From: an uncultured Christensenella sp.
GTDB taxonomy: Bacteria > Bacillota > Clostridia > Christensenellales > UBA1242
Reading direction: 5' to 3'
Assembly: GCA_905207515.1 (NCBI GenBank)
Contig: CAJLLK010000025.1
Coordinates: 1-13,262 of the forward strand
Length of the DNA stretch: 13,262 nucleotides
Under the pieces are notes generated by a model. It had not been told where the DNA came from and did not search any database. It saw nothing but the letters and a program-made list of their open reading frames with translations. This document shows, one piece after another, positions 6,698 to 12,314 of the stretch. Every line of letters begins with the position of its first letter. Within the stretch, counting starts at the first letter, position 1. Made by a program: the position numbers and the translations under genes.

Positions 6698-7249
6698 TCA
6701 CTTTCTTTTAGTTATGATAACCGAATAAATGTAAGAATATACAATATCAAAAAAAGAAACTGTTGCTTGCACCACTCCCGCAATTTCACACATCTGTTTG
6801 TTGTAAGAAACTGTGTCATAAACACACATTGAAGCGGTCGGCTTGTGGCTTTTTATAAACAGAAAAAGTTGAGCCAAAATTTGATTTAAAAGACCGCAAA
6901 GCATGGCACTTGAAAAAGCATCGCCCGTGCCGATGTTGTAGAAAACATAAAACTTTTTCAGCCTGATTTTATCTTTCATTTGCTTGCCAAATTCTTCCAT
7001 AACAGCAAACTGCGGGCTGGAAAATTCAAGCTCTTGGCGTTTGGTTTCTGTTTCGTTTTCCAGCTCGATATATTTTCCGTGAAAAGAAAAAATGAAGTAA
7101 AACATTTTCTTTTTCAAAACAAAAAGTGCAATCACTCCCCGATTGAAAATTGGGTTATAAGAGACCCTTATCTCTGCAAAAACAGGAAAAACCAAAATCA
7201 AAATAAAGACGGCAGGAATTATGTAATAAAGCGATATTTTCCAATCCAT
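6698..7249 (-). CDS. ytfI: DUF2953 membrane protein (YtfI-like)
   Basis: A 183-residue protein with one N-terminal membrane helix (about residues 6-24, IIPAVFILILVFPVF) and a mostly external or cytoplasmic body containing YNIGTGDAFSSAMLCGLL (about 104-121), the signature of DUF2953. Function is unknown; the family is tied to spore formers and sits beside ytfJ in Bacillus, as here. I choose ATG 7247-7249. A longer frame opening at 7303 would begin inside the terminator of the preceding gene and adds 18 non-hydrophobic residues with no SD. Upstream of the chosen ATG there is only AAGG at 2 nt, and a -10 box lies close by, so the leader would be about 10 nt. Confidence 0.8.
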   Translation of the reverse strand: MDWKISLYYIIPAVFILILVFPVFAEIRVSYNPIFNRGVIALFVLKKKMFYFIFSFHGKYIELENETETKRQELEFSSPQFAVMEEFGKQMKDKIRLKKFYVFYNIGTGDAFSSAMLCGLLNQILAQLFLFIKSHKPTASMCVYDTVSYNKQMCEIAGVVQATVSFFDIVYSYIYSVIITKRK

Positions 7250-7265
7250 AACCTTATTTTGTTTA

Positions 7266-7274
7266 AATATAACA
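7266..7274 (-). promoter_or_regulatory. Extended -10 promoter of ytfI
   Basis: Minus strand: TG (7274-7273), one base, then TATATT (7271-7266). The predicted start is near 7259, ten bases before the ATG. The -35 region would fall in the terminator of the upstream gene and is not consensus, which fits an extended -10 promoter. Confidence 0.45.
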
Positions 7275-7300
7275 AAAAAATGCGAACAATTTGCTCGCAT
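7274..7300 (-). terminator. Intrinsic terminator after the GT28 glycosyltransferase
   Basis: Minus strand: ATGCGAG-CAAATTG-TTCGCAT (7280-7300), a 7-bp stem with one G-U pair and a 7-nt loop, followed directly by a run of T. It begins at the stop codon of the glycosyltransferase gene. Confidence 0.75.
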
Positions 7301-8541
7301 CACTTTTTTGATTTTTTAATTTCTTTCCAACATCTTTTTCTTGCTCGGTTGACAATTTTGTTTGTCTTTTTATAGTCTAAATGAGTGTTGATGTCGCTGT
7401 AATCTGCGTCTTTTTGCTCCATAATAAGTTTTGCAATAGTTTCAATGGCATTGGTTTTCATTTCTTTCAAACCTTTTTGCACACAAGCCAAAACATCACT
7501 GTTGTTTTGCAAAAAGTTGATTTTTTCAGTCAATTCTTTGCCATTTTTAAAGCTGAATGCCAAGCCCTTATCTTGCAAAAATTTGATGTTGAAATATTCC
7601 TGACCCGGCAATTTTGTCGTGGCAATCAGCGGAAGTTCTTTGTTTATGCTTTCAGTTGTGGAAAGCCCGCCACCTTTGCCAATCATCACATCGCAAGCAC
7701 TCATAATCACATCGACTTCTTTTGAAAATCCAATATTTTTGACAACAAAATTTTTTGGATAACGACTCATTTCTTTGTCAATTTTGTTCTTCGTTTTTTC
7801 ATTGCGTCCGTTGACAACAACAATTTGCATTTTGGTTTTTATTCTCTTGAGCAGACTTTTCAAAATTTTGTAACTTCCCTGCCAATGCCCGCCGCCGTAG
7901 AGAATTAAAACGGTGAACAAATCTTTTTCCAAGCCCAACCTTTCTCGAGCTTCGTTTTTGTCGATGTGCTGAGAAAACTTTTCGCTCACAGGGATGCCCG
8001 TCATAACCAACGATTTTGGCGAAAATCCCTTTTCAAGAAGTTCTTTTCGAAAATCTTCATGCGACAATGTCAAAAAGTCTGCTCCACCGATTGAAGCTTC
8101 CCAAAACGGCGAAACCACATAATCAAGCATGCAAACGATGTTCACGCTTGGCAGTTTGTAAACCCTTCGCAAATTCGAAAGTGCCATGCCACAATAATAT
8201 GATGTGCCATAAATCACGTCAGGCTTAAACTCATAAATCAACTTCAAAAGTTTTCCATTCAGCGATTTTACAGACGCCTGTGGCGGACAGACACTGGCTT
8301 TTTTGACGTTATATTTAAAATAACTGTTGTAAAACAAGTCATAAAGCGGCCTTAAATAACCCACAGCCAAATTGTAACCTTTGTCAACAATCCACGAGTT
8401 GAACTTTGAAGTGTATTCTTTGATTATATCCACAACCTTGACTTCAGCTTGACCGGTCTCTTCCAGCCTTCTTTTCATGGCATAAGCGGCAGAATTGTGA
8501 CCATTGCCAGCAGTCACAGTCAAAATCAAAACTTTTTTCAT
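7300..8541 (-). CDS. GT28/MurG-like diacylglycerol glucosyltransferase (UgtP/MGDG synthase family)
   Basis: Probable glycolipid synthase that moves glucose or galactose from a UDP-sugar to diacylglycerol at the inner membrane face. Length 413 residues, normal for the family. The N-terminal acceptor domain has the TAGNGHNSAA loop (10-19). MLDYVVSPFWE (138-148) is the MGDG-synthase-type block. The donor domain carries LYGGGHWQG (214-222), GKGGGLSTTE (288-297) and PGQEYFN (312-318), the nucleotide-sugar site. The C-terminus is a Lys/Arg-rich tail suited to lipid binding. There is no SD before ATG 8539-8541; a strong -10 lies exactly 6 nt upstream, so the transcript is predicted to start at the A of the ATG. 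Product sugar and processivity cannot be read from the sequence. With the GT4 gene at the window start it could form a glycolipid pair, which is inference. Confidence 0.88.
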   Translation of the reverse strand: MKKVLILTVTAGNGHNSAAYAMKRRLEETGQAEVKVVDIIKEYTSKFNSWIVDKGYNLAVGYLRPLYDLFYNSYFKYNVKKASVCPPQASVKSLNGKLLKLIYEFKPDVIYGTSYYCGMALSNLRRVYKLPSVNIVCMLDYVVSPFWEASIGGADFLTLSHEDFRKELLEKGFSPKSLVMTGIPVSEKFSQHIDKNEARERLGLEKDLFTVLILYGGGHWQGSYKILKSLLKRIKTKMQIVVVNGRNEKTKNKIDKEMSRYPKNFVVKNIGFSKEVDVIMSACDVMIGKGGGLSTTESINKELPLIATTKLPGQEYFNIKFLQDKGLAFSFKNGKELTEKINFLQNNSDVLACVQKGLKEMKTNAIETIAKLIMEQKDADYSDINTHLDYKKTNKIVNRARKRCWKEIKKSKK

Positions 8542-8547
8542 GAGACA

Positions 8548-8576
8548 ATTATAACATCATAAAAATTTTATTGCAA
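8548..8576 (-). promoter_or_regulatory. Promoter placing the transcript start on the glycosyltransferase ATG
   Basis: Minus strand: TTGCAA (8571-8576, 4/6), 17-bp spacer, extended -10 TGTTATAAT (8548-8556). Six bases (8542-8547) separate the -10 from the ATG, so +1 falls on 8541, the first base of the start codon. It is a strong candidate for a leaderless mRNA. Confidence 0.7.
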
Positions 8577-8625
8577 AGAAAAATCAAAATTGGCAAATTT
8601 ATTATGAAAATTTCGAAAAAACATC

Positions 8626-8646
8626 TATAATAAGACTGATAGGGAG
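8626..8646 (+). promoter_or_regulatory. -10 box and SD of the DUF1846 gene
   Basis: TATAAT at 8626-8631 predicts a start near 8638. AGGGAG at 8641-8646 lies 6 nt before the ATG at 8653. The -35 region (about 8602-8608) is poor. The region 8542-8652 separates two divergent genes and holds both promoters. Confidence 0.55.
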
Positions 8647-8652
8647 AAAAAA

Positions 8653-10149
8653 ATGAAAAAAGAAGAGAACAACATTTGCTTTGACAACGAGCTTTATTTG
8701 AAATTGCAAAGCGAAAACATCAACAAGAGAATAAAAAAATTTCATAACAAACTTTATCTTGAATTTGGCGGAAAAATCTTTGATGACCTGCATGCTGCAC
8801 GAGTTCTGCCAGGTTTTGACCCGAATATAAAAATCAAGCTGTTGCAAAAGATGAAAGATAAAACTGAAATCATCTTCTGCATAAGCTCAAATGACATCGA
8901 AAAACATAAAATTCGCGCCGATTTGGGCTTGAGTTATGACAACGAAGTCTTGCGACTTGTTGACAACATGCGCGAGCTTGGACTTTACATATCTTCGTTT
9001 GTGATAACCCTTTACAAAGGTCAACCAAGTGCCACAAAATTTGCCAAAAAGCTCGAACAACGTGGCGAAAAAGTGTATTTTCACAACTACACAAAAGGCT
9101 ATCCAAACGATGTCAACACCATTGTTTCTGACGAAGGTTATGGCGCAAATCCTTTTATTGAAACAACTCGTCCACTTGTGGTCGTTACCGCGCCAGGCCC
9201 TTCAAGTGGAAAGCTTGCCACCTGCCTTTCACAACTTTATCACGAATATAAACGCGGAGTGAAGGCTGGTTATGCCAAATTTGAAACTTTCCCAGTTTGG
9301 AATTTGCCGCTCAAACATCCAGTCAACATCGCCTATGAAGCCGCCACCGCTGACCTTTATGATGTAAACCAAATCGACCCATTTCATTTCAACGCCTATG
9401 GAACGCTCGCAGTGAACTATAATCGCGACATAGCAGTTTTTCCGATTTTAAAGACGATTTTAAACAAAATCACCAAGAAAGAAATTTACAAATCTCCAAC
9501 TGACATGGGTGTCAATATGGTTGCCGAAGCGATAACAGACGACAAACTTGCTCAACTTGCCGCAAAAAAAGAAATTTTGCGAAGATATTTCAGAGCAGAG
9601 TGCGACTATAAACGCGGTCAATGCACCTTTGAAACGCTTGAACGAAACAAATCGCTGATGTCAGAAGCTGGAGCAACAGAAGATTTGTTGAAAGTTATTG
9701 AAGTTTCAAGAAGCACGGCAAAACAGAGCGGTTTTCCGTGCGTAGCTTTGGAGCTGCCTGACGAAAAAATTGTGACAGGAAAAACCAAAAAAATCATTTC
9801 TGCTTGTGGCGCTGTTGTGCTGAACGCCTTGAGAACTTTGGCAGGAATGGGAGATGATTTTGACGTTATAACAGACGACATTTTGCTGCCGATTGTCAAT
9901 TATCGAACAAACATTTTGAAGTCAAATTGCAGCGTCTTAACTTTGGATGACGTTTTGGTAGCACTTTCAATTTGTTCCGGAAAAAATGAAAAAGCAAAAA
10001 AATGTTTGGAAATGTTGCCAAAACTGAAAGGTTGTGACGCACACAGCACCTACATTTTGCCGCCTAATGAAGAACAAACACTTAAAAAACTTGGCATAAA
10101 TGTCACAAGTGAGCCTGTTTACTTAAATTCTCATCTTTTTGAAGGCTGA
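8653..10149 (+). CDS. DUF1846 (UPF0371) family protein
   Basis: A 498-residue cytoplasmic protein, the usual length of DUF1846. Recognisable family blocks are LYLEFGGK (34-41) and VLPGFDP (51-57) near the N-terminus, TIVSDEGYGANPFIETT (about 156-172), the glycine-rich APGPSSGKLATCLSQ (180-194) that looks like a phosphate- or nucleotide-binding loop, FETFPVWNLPLKHPVNIAYE (210-229), NYNRD (255-259) and SPTDMGVNM (271-279). The family is strongly conserved in Firmicutes and some Actinobacteria and has solved structures, but to my knowledge no settled biochemical role. The start is supported by AGGGAG. It is a single-gene transcript, divergent from the GT28 gene and convergent with murI, with 27 bp and no obvious terminator between the stops. 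Confidence 0.9.
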   Translation: MKKEENNICFDNELYLKLQSENINKRIKKFHNKLYLEFGGKIFDDLHAARVLPGFDPNIKIKLLQKMKDKTEIIFCISSNDIEKHKIRADLGLSYDNEVLRLVDNMRELGLYISSFVITLYKGQPSATKFAKKLEQRGEKVYFHNYTKGYPNDVNTIVSDEGYGANPFIETTRPLVVVTAPGPSSGKLATCLSQLYHEYKRGVKAGYAKFETFPVWNLPLKHPVNIAYEAATADLYDVNQIDPFHFNAYGTLAVNYNRDIAVFPILKTILNKITKKEIYKSPTDMGVNMVAEAITDDKLAQLAAKKEILRRYFRAECDYKRGQCTFETLERNKSLMSEAGATEDLLKVIEVSRSTAKQSGFPCVALELPDEKIVTGKTKKIISACGAVVLNALRTLAGMGDDFDVITDDILLPIVNYRTNILKSNCSVLTLDDVLVALSICSGKNEKAKKCLEMLPKLKGCDAHSTYILPPNEEQTLKKLGINVTSEPVYLNSHLFEG

Positions 10150-10176
10150 TTTTTATATAATTTTCAATCTAAAACC

Positions 10177-10893
10177 TTAATTTTTGTTAAAATACCACCA
10201 AAATTTTGGCAATTGTTTTTCATCGCCACTTATCATGATTTGCACTTGAAAATTTTCAACATTTTCATCGACAAAAGATTTCAGACGCCTTGCAACACCG
10301 TCTGCGCTGTCAAAAATTTCAGCATTTTTGAAGATTGACTTTATCAAATCTGCCACTGCCACATAGTGCGTGCAACCCAAAACCACCGCCTTTGGATGAA
10401 GTCCTTGCAATTCTTCAGTCAAATAGCCTTTTAAAACGCTTAAATTGTCCAAATTTTCGTCTATAAGTTCAGCAAGCTTATTCAAAGGTTTTTTAGTCAA
10501 CTTTTTGTTCTTGCGCGCCAAAATATTGTGCTTTATTGTGTTTTCTGTCGCCAACAAAAGCACATCTTCTGGCTTATATTTTTCCAGCGCAGGCTTGATT
10601 GCGGGAACTGTTCCAATGAAAACGATATCAGGAAAAGTTTTGCGGCAAACATCAATGCAAGTCGAAGTCAAGGTGTTGCAAGCCAAAATCACAATATCAA
10701 ACTTGAAAAATTGATAAATATTTTGCAAATTTTTTAAGGTTATCTCCTGCAAAAGCTGCTTTGATTTGTTTCCATATGGCAAATTTTTATCGTCGCAAAA
10801 CATCAAAAAATTGCAAAACGGACAGACCTGTACACATTTTTTGAGAATGTTAATTCCCCCGCTGCCACTGTCGATCAAAAGAACATTTTTCAT
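10177..10893 (-). CDS. murI: Glutamate racemase
   Basis: Interconverts L- and D-glutamate to supply D-Glu for peptidoglycan. I choose ATG 10891-10893 (238 residues). The reading frame stays open 19 codons further back, but that extension lies in the gpr end and does not look like protein. Motifs: LIDSGSGGINIL (6-17, catalytic Asp D8), LPYGN (38-42), ACNTLTS (71-77, catalytic Cys C72) and LGCTHY (172-177, catalytic Cys C174 and H176). It is 20-30 residues shorter than most racemases; the C-terminus is brief. No SD precedes the ATG; a TATATA box lies 6 nt upstream. It follows gpr by 34 bp, so it may also be cotranscribed with it. Confidence 0.88.
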   Translation of the reverse strand: MKNVLLIDSGSGGINILKKCVQVCPFCNFLMFCDDKNLPYGNKSKQLLQEITLKNLQNIYQFFKFDIVILACNTLTSTCIDVCRKTFPDIVFIGTVPAIKPALEKYKPEDVLLLATENTIKHNILARKNKKLTKKPLNKLAELIDENLDNLSVLKGYLTEELQGLHPKAVVLGCTHYVAVADLIKSIFKNAEIFDSADGVARRLKSFVDENVENFQVQIMISGDEKQLPKFWWYFNKN

Positions 10894-10899
10894 ATCAAA

Positions 10900-10905
10900 T
10901 ATATA
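10900..10905 (-). promoter_or_regulatory. Possible -10 box directly before murI
   Basis: Minus strand TATATA at 10900-10905 with exactly 6 nt to the murI ATG, so +1 would be the start codon. GTGACA (10926-10931) resembles a -35 but at 20 bp. The site is weak by itself; it is recorded because gpr and the GT28 gene have the same spacing. Confidence 0.35.
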
Positions 10906-10927
10906 TGCAAAAACCGCACAAGATTTG

Positions 10928-11686
10928 TCACTGTGCCATAACTTTGTCAATCACTTCAGCCACCACATCGCTCAAAAATTCCACTTTTTCTTTGACGTCT
11001 TTTTCGGTCAAAATGATGTCTTTTTTGCAGTTTAAACTTTCTGCAGAAATCATCATTGGCACACCGATTGAAAAACAAGGCACATTCAAAGCGGCTTTGT
11101 TGATTGGCATTCCAAAGTTGTTCATTGCACTGCCAGGCGTCAACCCAGCATCGTTGAATTGAATGGAACATCCCAAACGCGAAATGCTGTCTGTCGCCAA
11201 AGAATCAAACAGAAAAACAGCTGAAATGTCAAAAACTTCGACAATCACCTTGATGATTTCAAATGCATTGATGCCAGTGTTTGAAAAAGTGTTTGGCATG
11301 ATTTTGAAAATTTTGTTGCTTTTCTTGAAAGGCTCAATTTTGATTTTTTCCACGGTCTTAACACCAAAACTATCAGCTATGATCTGCGGATTTCCAATTC
11401 CAACAAACAAAATTTTGCCACTTTTTTTGATTTTGTTTTCTTTAAACAAAAAATCAATTCGCACAAAAATTTCTTTCAAAAGAAGCACTCTGTGTTCTTC
11501 CAAAAACTCAGAAAGAAGTGGCGTGTTCAAAATGAAATAATGCCCCTTGTCAAAGCCAAGTTTTTTTGCCTTTGCATTTGTTTCAACAAAAAGCTTGGAA
11601 CAAGTTATGCCAAACTTCTTCAAATTTGTCGTTTCATAACCGTAAACGGTCAAATCTTCGCTGCTTTCATCAATCAAATCTTTCAT
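10928..11686 (-). CDS. gpr: Germination protease GPR (peptidase A25)
   Basis: Degrades small acid-soluble spore proteins when spores germinate. Made in the forespore as an inactive zymogen in known cases. Recognisable blocks are FVGIGNPQIIADSFGVKTV (about 94-112, D105 at the place of the first catalytic Asp), NTGINAFEIIKVIVE (about 136-150), FDSLATDSISRLGCSIQFNDAGLTPGSAMNN (about 160-190, D161 at the second catalytic Asp) and VPCFSIGVPMMISAES (about 202-217). At 252 residues it is much shorter than the usual 320-370, and the N-terminal propeptide region with its RTDLA-like motif is not recognisable (SSEDLTVYGYE instead). Divergent from rpsT across 93 bp, a neighbourhood common in spore formers, where spoIIP usually follows; here murI follows. 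No SD; a -10-like TATATT lies exactly 6 nt before the ATG. Confidence 0.85.
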   Translation of the reverse strand: MKDLIDESSEDLTVYGYETTNLKKFGITCSKLFVETNAKAKKLGFDKGHYFILNTPLLSEFLEEHRVLLLKEIFVRIDFLFKENKIKKSGKILFVGIGNPQIIADSFGVKTVEKIKIEPFKKSNKIFKIMPNTFSNTGINAFEIIKVIVEVFDISAVFLFDSLATDSISRLGCSIQFNDAGLTPGSAMNNFGMPINKAALNVPCFSIGVPMMISAESLNCKKDIILTEKDVKEKVEFLSDVVAEVIDKVMAQ

Positions 11687-11692
11687 ATATAA

Positions 11693-11698
11693 AATATA
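11693..11698 (-). promoter_or_regulatory. Possible -10 box directly before gpr
   Basis: Minus strand TATATT at 11693-11698, then six bases, then ATG 11684-11686. The predicted +1 is the A of the ATG. The -35 region (CTTATT) is poor, and I see no match to the forespore sigma-G pattern known to drive gpr in Bacillus. Confidence 0.35.
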
Positions 11699-11721
11699 GC
11701 CAAAAAAATGTGAAAAATAAG

Positions 11722-11750
11722 TTGATTTTTAAAAAGATGTGTGCTATAAT
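11722..11750 (+). promoter_or_regulatory. Promoter of rpsT
   Basis: TTGATT (11722-11727), 17-bp spacer, extended -10 TGCTATAAT (11742-11750). Predicted start is near 11757, giving a 23-nt leader with AAGGAG at 11768-11773. Confidence 0.8.
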
Positions 11751-11779
11751 GTTTGCAGAAAACTTTTAAGGAGAGAGAC

Positions 11780-12049
11780 ATGGCAAACATTAAATCAGCA
11801 AAGAAGAGAATTTTGATTGAAAGAGAAAGAAGAGTGGAAAACAACTCAGTTAAATCTGAAATCAAGACATATATCAAAAAATTTAAAGCTGAACTTGAAA
11901 CTGACCTTGCAAAAGCTGAAGAAACATACAAAACTCTTTCTGCAAAACTTGATAGCGCAGCAAGAGAAAATGTCATTCATCAAAATTCTGCAAACAGAAA
12001 AAAAGCTCACTTTGCAAAATTGTTAGACACAGCAAAATCAGCAAAATAA
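11780..12049 (+). CDS. rpsT: 30S ribosomal protein S20
   Basis: Primary 16S rRNA-binding protein of the small subunit. An 89-residue, Lys/Arg-rich, all-helical protein beginning MANIKSAKKRILIERERR, the standard S20 start; SANRKKAHFAKLL near the C-terminus is also typical. ATG 11780-11782 has AAGGAG at 6 nt. An in-frame ATG at 11753 lies before the predicted transcript start and is not used. Single-gene transcript with its own promoter and terminator, divergent from gpr. Confidence 0.97.
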   Translation: MANIKSAKKRILIERERRVENNSVKSEIKTYIKKFKAELETDLAKAEETYKTLSAKLDSAARENVIHQNSANRKKAHFAKLLDTAKSAK

Positions 12050-12052
12050 CAA

Positions 12053-12084
12053 AAAACCGTCAAAATTATGGCGGTTTTCTTTTT
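12053..12084 (+). terminator. Intrinsic terminator of rpsT
   Basis: AAAACCGTC (12053-12061) pairs with GGCGGTTTT (12070-12078), nine pairs with one G-U, loop of 8, then C and T5. It begins 4 nt after the stop codon. Confidence 0.85.
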
Positions 12085-12100
12085 GTCATTCAGAGCTCTC
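12084..12100. repeat. Truncated copy of the GTCATCC/GAGC repeat
   Basis: TGTCATTCAGAGC followed by TCTC matches the left end of the complete element just downstream and then stops. It abuts the rpsT terminator U-run. Confidence 0.55.
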
Positions 12101-12101
12101 C

Positions 12102-12182
12102 TGTCATCCAGAGCGTAGCGAAGCGAAGTCGAAGGATCTCAGAGATGTTTCGACACGACCTATCGGTCGGCTCAACATGACA
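12102..12182. repeat. Complete 81-bp hairpin repeat (REP/MITE-like)
   Basis: Left arm 12102-12140, one central base, right arm 12142-12182. The arms share TGTCAT, GAGC, GTCGAA and ATCTC with their complements in register, giving a long interrupted hairpin. The ends are TGTCAT and ATGACA. The right arm contains its own small hairpin, CGACC-TATC-GGTCG (12156-12169). There is no coding capacity. Repeats built on GTCATCCTGAGC-GAAGTCGAAGG are widespread in bacterial genomes and are moved in trans or spread by recombination; no transposase is present here. Confidence 0.7.
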
Positions 12183-12193
12183 ATATGGTTGAA

Positions 12194-12238
12194 ATGACAT
12201 ATTTTCCTTTGTCATCCTGAGCTTGTCGAAGGAGCTCA
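12194..12238. repeat. Partial copies of the hairpin repeat
   Basis: A right-end fragment (ATGACA at 12194-12199) and a left-arm copy from TGTCAT at 12210, reading TGTCATCCTGAGC then TTGTCGAAGGAGCTCA. The two ends face each other as an inverted repeat. Confidence 0.5.
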
Positions 12239-12239
12239 C

Positions 12240-12270
12240 TGTCATCCAAAGCGAAGTCGAAGGAGCTCAA
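12240..12270. repeat. Third left-arm copy of the hairpin repeat
   Basis: TGTCATCCAAAGC, then GAAGTCGAAGGAGCTCAA. It is the same orientation as the copies at 12102 and 12210, and ends where the terminator of the next gene begins. The whole non-coding stretch 12050-12314 thus holds only a terminator at each end and these repeats. Confidence 0.55.
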
Positions 12271-12280
12271 CTTCAAACAA

Positions 12281-12308
12281 AAAAATCCGACTTAAAAATC
12301 GGATTTTT
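12281..12308. terminator. Bidirectional terminator after the Ig-domain gene
   Basis: AAAAATCCGA (12281-12290) and TCGGATTTTT (12299-12308), a perfect 10-bp stem with an 8-nt loop and T-runs on both strands. It lies 6 nt past the stop codon of the minus-strand gene and also blocks rightward transcription coming from the repeat region. Confidence 0.8.
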
Positions 12309-12314
12309 CTTTTA

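Noticed and set aside
7250..7303. N-terminal extension of the ytfI-like gene (start at 7303)
   Set aside because: The extra 18 codons run through the terminator hairpin and U-tract of the upstream gene, lack an SD and precede the natural hydrophobic N-terminus.
10894..10950. Longer murI frame starting at 10950
   Set aside because: The extra residues come from the gpr tail and show no racemase similarity. The catalytic Asp motif sits at the expected place when the protein starts at 10893.
12084..12270. CRISPR array
   Set aside because: The repeated units are imperfect, unequally spaced, partly inverted, and have hairpin ends; there are no uniform spacers or cas genes.
12050..12314. Small genes or RNA in the region between rpsT and the Ig-domain gene
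   Set aside because: No frame with an SD and coding character. The structure present is accounted for by two terminators and the repeat copies.
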